Assembly (NCBI GenBank): GCA_965221035.1
Contig: OZ244860.1
Location: 2,294,001 to 2,358,000, forward strand
DNA: 64,000 bases
Reading direction: 5' to 3'
DNA from: UBA6522 sp965221035
GTDB lineage: Bacteria; Pseudomonadota; Gammaproteobacteria; Steroidobacterales; Rariloculaceae
Position 1 is the stretch's first letter; every line of letters begins with the position of its first letter. This document shows, piece after piece, positions 7,990 through 15,603 of the stretch. The notes beneath the pieces are model-generated. The model saw only the letters and a list, made by a program, of their open reading frames with translations, searched no databases and was not told the DNA's origin. The position numbers were made by a program, and so were the translations under genes.

Positions 7990-8904
7990 ATGAAATGGAT
8001 CGCCCGATATCTGACCGTGCACGCCGAAAACCTGGCCGGCGCGGTCATCCGTGCGGCGGACCGGCCGTTGGGAAGCCTCATGACCATCCTGGTCATCGCC
8101 ATCGCGCTGGTCGTGCCCGCCGGGCTGCGTGTGATGGTGGACAATGCGCGGGCGCTTGGCGGTAGCTGGGAGGGGGCCGCGGATTTCAGCGTCTATCTCG
8201 AAATGGACGTGGACGAGCCGGCGGCGGAGGCTCTCGCCCGGCGGGTCGGACAACGCGACGACGTGGCCCGCGCCGAGTTGGTGAGCCGTTCGGAGGGGCT
8301 GGCGGAATTTCGAGCCTATTCCGGGTTCGGCGCGGCCCTGGACCTCCTGGATGAGAACCCGCTGCCGCACGCCATCATCGTGCGGCCGGCCGGCACGGGC
8401 GCCGACCTGGATCGGCTGATCGAGGATCTGAACGCCCTGGAGGAATCCGCCCTGGTGCAATTGGACACGGAGTGGCTTGCGCGGCTGCGCGCGATTCTCG
8501 ATCTGGCGCGACGCGTGGTGGACGTCACCACGGTGCTGCTTTGCCTGGCGGTCATCGTGGTCATCGGCAACACGATCCGCCTCGAGATCGGCAACCGCCG
8601 CGAAGAAATCGAAATCATCAAGCTGGTCGGCGGCGGCGACGGTTACATCCGGCGACCCTTCCTGTATCTGGGGTTGTGCTATGGAATCGGCGCGGGCATC
8701 CTCGCGACGCTGATCATCGTACTCACGCTCGGTCTCGTCGCTCCGCCGGCTCGCGCGCTGCTGGAACTCTACGGGTCGGACTACCGCCTGGCGGGCATCG
8801 GCATGGCCGAGGCGGCGTGGCTGCTGGGCGCGGGAGGGTTCCTGGGCTGGGCCGGCGCCGGAGTGGCCGTCGCCCGTCATCTGCGCGAGATCGAACCCAG
8901 CTGA
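7990..8904 (+). CDS. ftsX: Cell division protein FtsX
   Basis: Permease-like partner of FtsE in the inner membrane. 304 residues. A first membrane helix (SLMTILVIAIALVVPAGLRV) is followed by a periplasmic domain, which in this family contacts amidase activators such as EnvC. Three more helices follow: VVDVTTVLLCLAVIVVIGN, LGLCYGIGAGILATLIIVLT and the C-terminal LLGAGGFLGWAGAGVAVA. This is the expected ABC-permease topology. Ends in the operon ftsE-ftsX; rpoH follows 206 bp later with its own control region. Confidence 0.95.
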   Translation: MKWIARYLTVHAENLAGAVIRAADRPLGSLMTILVIAIALVVPAGLRVMVDNARALGGSWEGAADFSVYLEMDVDEPAAEALARRVGQRDDVARAELVSRSEGLAEFRAYSGFGAALDLLDENPLPHAIIVRPAGTGADLDRLIEDLNALEESALVQLDTEWLARLRAILDLARRVVDVTTVLLCLAVIVVIGNTIRLEIGNRREEIEIIKLVGGGDGYIRRPFLYLGLCYGIGAGILATLIIVLTLGLVAPPARALLELYGSDYRLAGIGMAEAAWLLGAGGFLGWAGAGVAVARHLREIEPS

Positions 8905-8940
8905 TCGGCCATCACGCCTTGCCCGGGCGGACAGTGGCAG

Positions 8941-8990
8941 GACCGGACAGTTTATTTGCTCCAAAATTGGACAGATCCATTTACTCGTAA
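8941..8990. other. Possible fossil IS terminus upstream of rpoH
   Basis: Two imperfect copies of a GGACAG-(N2-4)-ATTTxCTC motif lie at about 8945-8961 and 8969-8986, flanking a CCAAAATTGG palindrome (8961-8970). Repeated short motifs of this kind are common at insertion-sequence ends, and no transposase is left here. It could also be part of the rpoH promoter region. Weak evidence. Confidence 0.25.
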
Positions 8991-9007
8991 CGGAACCATC
9001 CATCGCA

Positions 9008-9034
9008 TTAGCACTCTAACCGACAGAGTGCTAA
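9008..9034 (+). promoter_or_regulatory. CIRCE element (HrcA operator) upstream of rpoH
   Basis: TTAGCACTC - nine bases - GAGTGCTAA, a perfect 9-9-9 inverted repeat identical to the CIRCE consensus. CIRCE is bound by the HrcA repressor and is normally found before groESL or dnaKJ. Here it ends 76 bp before the rpoH GTG start, with no other gene in between. I infer that HrcA represses rpoH transcription in this organism. Confidence 0.93.
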
Positions 9035-9110
9035 AATCCGGCGTCCGCGCAGCCCCACAGGCGGGTCTGCGTGCTTGTCGGCAGGACAAACGGACAGGAG
9101 ACCCTACATC

Positions 9111-9962
9111 GTGACCACGGCGATCGCCCATAATCAGTTGGTACTCGGTGGGCCCATCGGAAGTCTGGACCATTACATCCAGGCGGTCCGGGCTGTGCCC
9201 GTGCTCAGCCAGGAGGAAGAATTCGATCTCGCCACACGGCTTCACGAAAACAACGACCTGGATGCGGCCCAGCGCCTGATCATTTCCCATCTTCGGTTCG
9301 TCGTGCACATTGCGCGCGGCTATACCGGTTACGGTCTTCCGCTCGGCGACCTGGTCCAGGAAGGCAATGTAGGCCTCATGAAGGCGGTGAAGAGATTCGA
9401 TCCGAAGGTCGGCGTGCGGCTGGTGTCCTTCGCGGTTCATTGGATTCGGGCCGAAATTCACGAATACGTCCTGAAGAACTGGCGACTGGTCAAGGTCGCC
9501 ACCACCAAAGCCCAGCGCAAGCTGTTCTTCAATCTGCGCAAGGCCAAGAGCAGCCTCGGCTGGCTGTCCAGCGACGAAACCGAGGCAGTGGCCGAGGATC
9601 TCGGGGTCAGCGTGAGCGAAGTCACCCGCATGGAGAAGCGGCTCGCCGGTCGCGACGTTTCCTTCGACGGCTCGCCGACGAACGAGGAAGAGTACGCGCC
9701 GGTGGCGTACTTGCCGAGTCCGGACAGCGATCCCGCCGACATGGTCGAACAGGCCGACTGGCAAGCGGATTCGCGCCGGCGTCTGGGCCGGGCACTGTCC
9801 GAACTGGACGAACGCAGCCGCGATATCGTGCAGCGCCGATGGCTGGCGGAGAAGAAGGCGACCCTTCACCAACTGGCCGCCGAGTACAACGTCTCCGCCG
9901 AGCGCATCCGTCAGGTCGAGGCGAACGCGATGCGCAAGCTCCGGGGTTCCATCGCGGCCTGA
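9111..9962 (+). CDS. rpoH: RNA polymerase heat-shock sigma factor RpoH (sigma-32)
   Basis: Directs RNA polymerase to heat-shock promoters. 283 residues, the usual sigma-32 length. Region 2 is LRFVVHIARGYTGYGLPLGD through LVSFAVHWIRAEIHEYVLKN. The RpoH-specific segment between regions 2 and 3 (TTKAQRKLFFNLRKAKSSLG) separates it from other sigma-70 members. Region 4 has the HTH in ATLHQLAAEYNVSAERIRQV. The GTG at 9111 is chosen because of homology and an AGGAG ten bases upstream; a TTG at 9075 is in frame but would add unconserved residues. Preceded by a perfect CIRCE and followed 16 bp later by a response regulator gene. Confidence 0.96.
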   Translation: MTTAIAHNQLVLGGPIGSLDHYIQAVRAVPVLSQEEEFDLATRLHENNDLDAAQRLIISHLRFVVHIARGYTGYGLPLGDLVQEGNVGLMKAVKRFDPKVGVRLVSFAVHWIRAEIHEYVLKNWRLVKVATTKAQRKLFFNLRKAKSSLGWLSSDETEAVAEDLGVSVSEVTRMEKRLAGRDVSFDGSPTNEEEYAPVAYLPSPDSDPADMVEQADWQADSRRRLGRALSELDERSRDIVQRRWLAEKKATLHQLAAEYNVSAERIRQVEANAMRKLRGSIAA

Positions 9963-9978
9963 ATCCTGAAACGGTTCC

Positions 9979-10695
9979 ATGAGCGCGGACACGCTCGTCG
10001 CCGTCGTTGAAGACGAGGTCGCGATCCGCGACAACTATCTGGCGGCGCTCCGGCGCCAGGGCTATCGTGTAGCCGGTTATTCCTCGCGAGCAGATGCGCT
10101 CGCCGCCTTCGAGGCCCGCCTTCCCGACCTTGTGATCATCGATATAAACCTGGCTGGAGAGGTCGAGGGAGGCTTCGAACTGTGCCGTGAATTGAGAGCC
10201 CGTTCGGCGCAATTGCCGATCATCTTTCTGACCGCCCGTGAAAGCGAACTGGACGCCGTGTCCGGTTTGCGGCTGGGCGCCGACGATTACCTGACCAAGC
10301 GCATCAGCCTGGAGCACCTGCTTGCCAGGGTCGCCGCGCTGTTGAGACGCGTCGAGGCGCTGACTTCCGCAGCGACCGAACCCCGGCTGGTGCGCCACGG
10401 TCCACTGGAAATGGATCTGGACCGGGTCAGCGTCGACTGGAACGGCGTCGCGATACCCCTGACCCTGACCGAATTCTGGGTGGTGCACGCGCTGGCCGGG
10501 CACCCCGGCCATGTGCGTACGCGCGAGCAACTCATGGTCGCGGCCAACGTGGTTCTCGACGACGGCAGCGTCACTTCGCAAATCAGGCGCATCCGCGCCA
10601 AGTTCACCGCCGCCGACCCGACCTTCGCCGCCATCGACACAGTTTATGGCATGGGTTATCGCTGGATCGGTCCCACTGCTCCGCCCGGAGGCTGA
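9979..10695 (+). CDS. pdsR: OmpR-type response regulator, dedicated-sortase-system type
   Basis: 238 residues. The receiver domain has acidic residues in VVEDE (9-13), phospho-acceptor Asp55 in LVIIDINLAG and the conserved Lys in ADDYLTKRISLEHL. The C-terminal winged helix contains LTLTEFWVVHALAGHPGHV and YGMGYRWI. EDE-AIRDNY, GYSSRADALAAF and GLRLGADDYLTK match my recollection of the family described as 'proteobacterial dedicated sortase system response regulator'. The kinase gene starts two bases after its stop. No sortase or sortase substrate is present within this window, so the family assignment rests on the pair itself. Confidence 0.75.
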   Translation: MSADTLVAVVEDEVAIRDNYLAALRRQGYRVAGYSSRADALAAFEARLPDLVIIDINLAGEVEGGFELCRELRARSAQLPIIFLTARESELDAVSGLRLGADDYLTKRISLEHLLARVAALLRRVEALTSAATEPRLVRHGPLEMDLDRVSVDWNGVAIPLTLTEFWVVHALAGHPGHVRTREQLMVAANVVLDDGSVTSQIRRIRAKFTAADPTFAAIDTVYGMGYRWIGPTAPPGG

Positions 10696-10697
10696 CC

Positions 10698-12791
10698 GTG
10701 TCCCTGCGCTTCAAGCTCCTGGGCTTGGGCCTGTTCACGCTGGCGCTGCCCTGGGCGGGTTGCCGTTACGTTCAGGAGCTCGAGGGCGCGTTGCGCTCGG
10801 GCCTGGAAGAGTCGCTGCTGGCCGCCGCCGAATCCACCGCTGCGGCGCTTCCGGAACAGGGTCTCCGATCCATCGTGGCCCGGACGGACGTCCAGCCGGA
10901 CGAAGTCATCTATGCGCACCCGCTGTCATCCGAACCCCTGGTCGACGGCTATCGCGACGACTGGAGCAGCGCGGAAGCCACGGGCCTTCCCCTGGGCGCG
11001 TCCGGACGGTTCTGGTTCGGCCTGCACGAGCGCAGCCTGTTCCTGTTCCTGCGCTACGCGGATTCGTCCGTCGTGTACCAGAGCGCACCGGGAGAAACAC
11101 CCTACGGCGACCGCGTATTGCTCGTGACAGATTCACCGAATGCGAACTGGTTGTTGTTCCACACGACCTCGCCCGGCAGCCTGCTGGCGCAGCAAACGGC
11201 CGCACCGATGTTCACGCCGACGGGACGGCTCGACGCCCGCGTTCCGGCGTTCTGGCGCGACACCGGCGACGGCTTCACGGTCGAGATCAAGTTGCCACTC
11301 GCGATGGCTGGGGGACGGCTGGGTGTCGCGGTGCTGGATGTGGACGCCGAGGGGCCCGACCCGGCAGCGGCGCATTATAGAGTGGCCGTGGAGAGTTCCC
11401 GGCCCGGCGGCGAGGCCGGATTGCTGTTGCGCCGACCGGCCAGTCTGGCCGCGCCCGCGACGCGGTTCGTCCAGCCGGGGAGACGCCTGGTGATTGTCGA
11501 CCGCAACGGCTGGATTCTCTTCGAAGGGGGCGAGATCGATCCGCTGTCTGCCACCTTCGACGACCTCGACCCGAGTCTCATGGAGCCGATCTTCCGGTTC
11601 ATGCTCAGACGAAGCGACCCCGCCTTCACGGGGTTTGAACAACCGCCCGGCCGCCTGGGCCACGGCCCCCTGCAGCCGGTTCTGGATGGCCTGCCCGTGA
11701 CCGCATGGTTCGCCCGTGGCGGCGATGCCAGCGCGGTGGTGTCGGCCGGCGCGCCCATCGTTCGCGGCGACGAGCTGCTCGGCGCGGTGATCCTGGAACA
11801 GGGCAGCGACTCGATTCTGACGCTGACCAACGCCGCCCTGGTGCGCCTGCTGAGCGTCACGTCCCTGGCGATGCTCGTCGTCGTCGCCGGGCTGCTGGGC
11901 TACGCGACCGTTTTGTCGTTCCGGATACGGCGGCTCTCCCGGGCGGCGGAGTCCGCGCTGGGCCCGAAGGGGGAAATCCGCACATCGTTGCCCGGGCGCC
12001 GCGCCAGGGACGAAATCGGCGATCTTGCCCGCAGTTACAGCGATCTGCTGAATCGGCTCCGGGACTACAACGCCTACCTGACCACGCTCAAGGCGAAGCT
12101 TGCGCATGAACTGCGTACCCCGCTTGCCGTGGCGTCGACCTCCCTGGAAAACCTGGAGCGGGAACCCCATGGAGCCAACCTTTCGCCCTATCTCGCCAGG
12201 CTCAAGGATGGAATTTCCCGGCTGGACGGCATCCTGGGCGCCATGGCGGAAGCGACGCTGATCGAACAGTCCATCGCCGACACCGAACCGGAACGCTTTA
12301 ATCTGAACAGCGTATTGGCGAGTTGCACGGAGGCGTATCGGGACGTGTATCCCTGCCATCAGTTCGAATACCAATGCGACGCCCCCCGAACCACGGTGCT
12401 GGGGTCGGCGGAACTCATCGCCCAGATGATGGACAAGCTGATCGACAACGCAGTGAGCTTCAGCAACGCGGACAGCCCGATTCAGGTAGCCGTGACCGGA
12501 ACGCGCCGCGAAGTCACCCTGTCCGTCACCAACAGCGGGCCCTGCCTTCCCCGGTCCATGCGCTCGCGACTGTTCGACTCGCTGGTATCCGTGCGACACG
12601 AAGGCGGCGCCCGGCATCACCTGGGGTTGGGCCTGCATATCGTCTCCCTGATCGCGGAGTTCCACAGGGGCGCAGTCCGGGGCGAGGATCTGGACGATGG
12701 CAGCGGGGTGGTCTTTGCCGTCACGATGCCGGTGGAGGAAGGCCCAGACACGCCTTCTGTGCAGCCTACTGTGCGGCCGATGTACGATTGA
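10698..12791 (+). CDS. pdsS: Membrane sensor histidine kinase, dedicated-sortase-system type
   Basis: 697 residues from a GTG start. An N-terminal anchor (LLGLGLFTLALPWAGCRYVQ) precedes a ~350-residue extracytoplasmic region. Its first part (EPLVDGYRDDW, FWFGLHERSLFLFLRYADSS) looks like a CBM9/DOMON-like beta-sandwich, suggesting a carbohydrate-type ligand. A second helix (LLSVTSLAMLVVVAGLLGYA), a HAMP-like stretch and the dimerisation helix with phospho-acceptor His470 (KLAHELRTPLAV) follow. The catalytic domain has an N box (MMDKLIDNAVSFS) and LGLGLHIVSL. The usual DxGxG box is altered to TNSGPCLP. The PWAGCRYV-E start and sensor layout match the 'marine sortase' kinase family as I remember it. 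No sortase gene is nearby. Confidence 0.72.
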   Translation: MSLRFKLLGLGLFTLALPWAGCRYVQELEGALRSGLEESLLAAAESTAAALPEQGLRSIVARTDVQPDEVIYAHPLSSEPLVDGYRDDWSSAEATGLPLGASGRFWFGLHERSLFLFLRYADSSVVYQSAPGETPYGDRVLLVTDSPNANWLLFHTTSPGSLLAQQTAAPMFTPTGRLDARVPAFWRDTGDGFTVEIKLPLAMAGGRLGVAVLDVDAEGPDPAAAHYRVAVESSRPGGEAGLLLRRPASLAAPATRFVQPGRRLVIVDRNGWILFEGGEIDPLSATFDDLDPSLMEPIFRFMLRRSDPAFTGFEQPPGRLGHGPLQPVLDGLPVTAWFARGGDASAVVSAGAPIVRGDELLGAVILEQGSDSILTLTNAALVRLLSVTSLAMLVVVAGLLGYATVLSFRIRRLSRAAESALGPKGEIRTSLPGRRARDEIGDLARSYSDLLNRLRDYNAYLTTLKAKLAHELRTPLAVASTSLENLEREPHGANLSPYLARLKDGISRLDGILGAMAEATLIEQSIADTEPERFNLNSVLASCTEAYRDVYPCHQFEYQCDAPRTTVLGSAELIAQMMDKLIDNAVSFSNADSPIQVAVTGTRREVTLSVTNSGPCLPRSMRSRLFDSLVSVRHEGGARHHLGLGLHIVSLIAEFHRGAVRGEDLDDGSGVVFAVTMPVEEGPDTPSVQPTVRPMYD

Positions 12792-12871
12792 CAACGCGGC
12801 GGTTTACAATATGTGCAGACGCTTGATCCAATCGCGGTTCCGATACCGCTCGATAAACAATGGGGAGTGAA

Positions 12872-13447
12872 ATGTTTGAGGTGTCCAGGAAAAAAGCCTC
12901 TTCCAAGGCCACGCGGGAGAATTCCGCCACAGGCAAGATCCGCAGGGCCGGGGGATCGTCAACCCAACCCGGCGGCGGCGACCCGGCAAGGTCTGGGGAG
13001 GGTACGGTTCAGCGCCAGCGCGCCGAAGATCCGGTATCCATCGGGGGAGCCGCCATAATCCGTGGCGATTTCACCGGCAAGGGTGACCTGGCCATCAGCG
13101 GTCGGGTCGAGGGCACCGTAAACTTGCCCGACAACGACGCCAGTGTCGAGGAAACGGGATACATGGACGGTGGAATCCTTGCAAGGAACGTGAACATCCG
13201 CGGCAAGGTCCAGGGCGAAATCGAGGCCGGAAGCAAGGTCACGATCTTTGCCACCGGGGTGGTGGTCGGGACGATCTCGGCACCACGAATCCAGATCGAG
13301 GACGGCGCCAAGTTCAAGGGCCGGATCGATATGGAGGAATCAGAGCCGGAAGCCGCGACAAAATCCAACAAGGCACCCGCGGCAGCGCCTTCGAAAGGGA
13401 CAGCACCTGCAAAGGCCACAGCGCCTTCAAAGACTGCAGCGTCTTAA
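12872..13447 (+). CDS. Bactofilin family polymer-forming protein
   Basis: 191 residues. The central beta-helical bactofilin domain spans about residues 56-155 (SIGGAAIIRGDFTGKGDLA, GRVEGTVNLPD, ARNVNIRGKVQGEIEAGSKV). It is flanked by a basic, disordered N-terminal tail and an Ala/Pro/Lys-rich C-terminal tail (SKGTAPAKATAPSKTAAS). Bactofilins self-assemble without nucleotide into filaments or sheets that often recruit cell-wall enzymes. The ATG at 12872 is preferred over one at 12860 because GGGGAG, the likely ribosome site, overlaps the earlier ATG. A TTGACA at 12788-12793 overlaps the kinase stop codon and may be a -35 for separate expression, although no good -10 follows. Confidence 0.93.
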   Translation: MFEVSRKKASSKATRENSATGKIRRAGGSSTQPGGGDPARSGEGTVQRQRAEDPVSIGGAAIIRGDFTGKGDLAISGRVEGTVNLPDNDASVEETGYMDGGILARNVNIRGKVQGEIEAGSKVTIFATGVVVGTISAPRIQIEDGAKFKGRIDMEESEPEAATKSNKAPAAAPSKGTAPAKATAPSKTAAS

Positions 13448-13494
13448 AAGGCCGCGACGCCGCAATAGCCCGGCGCGAAGACAGTCGCCGGAAA

Positions 13495-14115
13495 TCAGGC
13501 GGTCAGGCCGCAGGCGACACCGGTTCCGCCGAGCCCGCAGTATCCGCCGGGATTCTTGGCCAGATACTGCTGATGATAGTCCTCGGCGTAGTGAAACGCC
13601 CCGGCCGCCGCAATCTCGGTGGTGATCGCAGCGTAACCGGCCGCGCCGAGCGCCTCCTGGTAGGTCTTTAGGCTACGGGTGGCCGCCCGAAGCTGGTTGT
13701 CGCCGAAAGTGTAGATCGCGGAGCGATACTGCGATCCAATGTCGGCGCCCTGGCGCATGCCCTGGGTCGGATCATGGGACTCCCAGAACAGCTTCAGCAG
13801 CCGCTCGTAACCGACCGTCGCCGGGTGGAATACAACCAGTACCACTTCGGCGTGTCCGGTGCGTCCGCCGCATACCTCCTCATAGGAGGGGTCCGTTGTC
13901 GCGCCCCCGGAATATCCCACTGCCGTGGAATAGACCCCCGCAAGTTCCCAAAAGCGACGCTCGGCTCCCCAAAAGCAGCCCATGCCGAATATCGCCTGTT
14001 CCGTGTCGCCGGGAAATGGAGGCCGCATCCGGCGGCCGGTTACAAAATGCTTCTCAGTCGCCCGCGACGAGTTGCCGGGCTTCGTTCGGCCCGCTCGGTC
14101 AAGCATGGGCGGCAT
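13495..14115 (-). CDS. msrA: Peptide-methionine (S)-S-oxide reductase MsrA
   Basis: Reduces methionine-S-sulfoxide in proteins. 206 residues. Catalytic Cys lies in FGMGCFWGAERRFW, followed by YSTAVGYSGGAT and the GHAEVVLVVF substrate segment; the resolving cysteines are in the tail GYCGLGGTGVACGL. The N-terminal EKHFVTGRRMRPPFP is typical of the long MsrA form, so the start must be near gltD. ATGs at 14115 and 14106 are both possible, and each overlaps the 3' end of gltD. Last gene of the gltB-gltD-msrA unit. Confidence 0.93.
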   Translation of the reverse strand: MPPMLDRAGRTKPGNSSRATEKHFVTGRRMRPPFPGDTEQAIFGMGCFWGAERRFWELAGVYSTAVGYSGGATTDPSYEEVCGGRTGHAEVVLVVFHPATVGYERLLKLFWESHDPTQGMRQGADIGSQYRSAIYTFGDNQLRAATRSLKTYQEALGAAGYAAITTEIAAAGAFHYAEDYHQQYLAKNPGGYCGLGGTGVACGLTA

Positions 14116-15592
14116 CCAGGGCGACAGCTTGTGAACACGCCTCGGGCATTCCCGCGGACAGCCAGTCCCCGATGCTCTCGGCGGCGCCGCGGCCCTCGTT
14201 GATGGCCCATACCACCAGGGACTGGCCACGGCGACAATCACCCGCCGTGAAAACGCCGGGCACATTGGTACGGTAGTCGCCGTGCCTGGCCTTGTAGTTC
14301 GAGCGCGCGTCCAGCTCCACGCCAAGCGACCGGGCCACATAATCTTCGGGACCAAGAAATCCCATGGCCAGGAGCACCAGATCGGCCTTCAGGGATTGCT
14401 CCGTGCCCTCGAGTTCGACCAGCTTTCGGGCGCCACCGTCGAGTTGCCAGCGAATGTTGACCGTGTGCAGCGAAGTGACGCCGCTTTCGCCGCCGGAAAA
14501 CGCCTTGGAGAGCACGCTGTAACTGCGCGGATCGGCACCGAATCGGGCCACGCTCTCTTCATGGGCATAGTCGGTGCGGAAGATGACCGGCCACTCGGGC
14601 CACGGATTGTCCTCGGCGCGCTCGGGGGGAGGGCGATCCAGCAATTCCAGGTTGACCAGGCTGCGGCAACCGTGGCGCAACGCGGTACCGATGCAGTCCG
14701 CGCCGGTATCGCCGCCCCCGATCACGATGACATCCCTGTCCCTGGCGCTGATGTAGCGACCGTCCTTGAGCCCGCTATCCAGCAGGCTACGGGTATTGGC
14801 GGTCAGAAACTCCATGGCGAAGTGAATCCCCCCGAGTTCCCGTCCGGGAATCGGCAGGTCCCGGGGCCTCGTCGCCCCGGTGGCGAGCAGAATGGCATCG
14901 AATTGCGCCCTGACTTCGTCCGGGTCCACGTTGCCGCCCACATTCGCGTCCACCCGAAAATGAATGCCGCTTTCCGCCATCAGACGCACACGGCGTTCCA
15001 CCAGGGCCTTGTCGAGCTTCATGTTGGGAATGCCGTACATCAGCAGCCCGCCGATGCGGTCCTCGCGCTCGAACACGGTCACCTCGTGCCCGGCCTTGTT
15101 GAGCTGATCAGCCGCCGCGAGGCCCGCCGGGCCCGAGCCGACCACCGCCACGGTCCGGCCCGAGCGTTGCTTCGGCGGATCGTGACGCACCCATCCCTCG
15201 GCAAAACCCCGGTCAATGATGGCATTCTCGATATTCTTGATGGTCACCGGAGGATCCGTGATGCCGAGCACGCAGGCACCCTCGCAGGGCGCCGGACAGG
15301 TCCTGCCGGTGAACTCGGGGAAATTGTTGGTCTGGTGGAGCCGCTCCAGGGCTTGCTTCCACCGGCCCCGGTAGACCAGATCGTTCCATTCCGGGATGAG
15401 GTTGTCGATGGGACAGCCCGTGGCGGTCTGGCAAAACGGAACGCCGCAGTCCATGCACCGCGCACCCTGGCGGCGCAGCAACGATTCATCCGGATCGGTA
15501 AAGATTTCCCCGAAATCGCCGGTCCGCTCGGCAGCATCCCGATAGGGAACCGCGTTTCTGGGAAATTCCAGAAATCCCGAGTGCTTGCCCAT
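14099..15592 (-). CDS. gltD: Glutamate synthase (NADPH) small subunit
   Basis: Supplies electrons from NADPH to the large subunit for glutamate formation from glutamine and 2-oxoglutarate. 497 residues. The N terminus has two cysteine clusters for 4Fe-4S centres (CMDCGVPFCQ...GCPIDNLIP and CPAPCEGAC). The FAD site is VVGSGPAGLAAADQL, the NADPH site VIGGGDTGADCIG, and a second FAD motif is GVFTAGDCRRGQSLVVWAI. It starts 11 bp after gltB; msrA overlaps its end. Confidence 0.96.
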   Translation of the reverse strand: MGKHSGFLEFPRNAVPYRDAAERTGDFGEIFTDPDESLLRRQGARCMDCGVPFCQTATGCPIDNLIPEWNDLVYRGRWKQALERLHQTNNFPEFTGRTCPAPCEGACVLGITDPPVTIKNIENAIIDRGFAEGWVRHDPPKQRSGRTVAVVGSGPAGLAAADQLNKAGHEVTVFEREDRIGGLLMYGIPNMKLDKALVERRVRLMAESGIHFRVDANVGGNVDPDEVRAQFDAILLATGATRPRDLPIPGRELGGIHFAMEFLTANTRSLLDSGLKDGRYISARDRDVIVIGGGDTGADCIGTALRHGCRSLVNLELLDRPPPERAEDNPWPEWPVIFRTDYAHEESVARFGADPRSYSVLSKAFSGGESGVTSLHTVNIRWQLDGGARKLVELEGTEQSLKADLVLLAMGFLGPEDYVARSLGVELDARSNYKARHGDYRTNVPGVFTAGDCRRGQSLVVWAINEGRGAAESIGDWLSAGMPEACSQAVALDAAHA

Positions 15593-15603
15593 CGGTGGCC
15601 CGC

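Noticed and set aside
11133..12794. 553-codon minus-strand open frame
   Set aside because: Antisense to the sensor kinase; no recognisable protein features.
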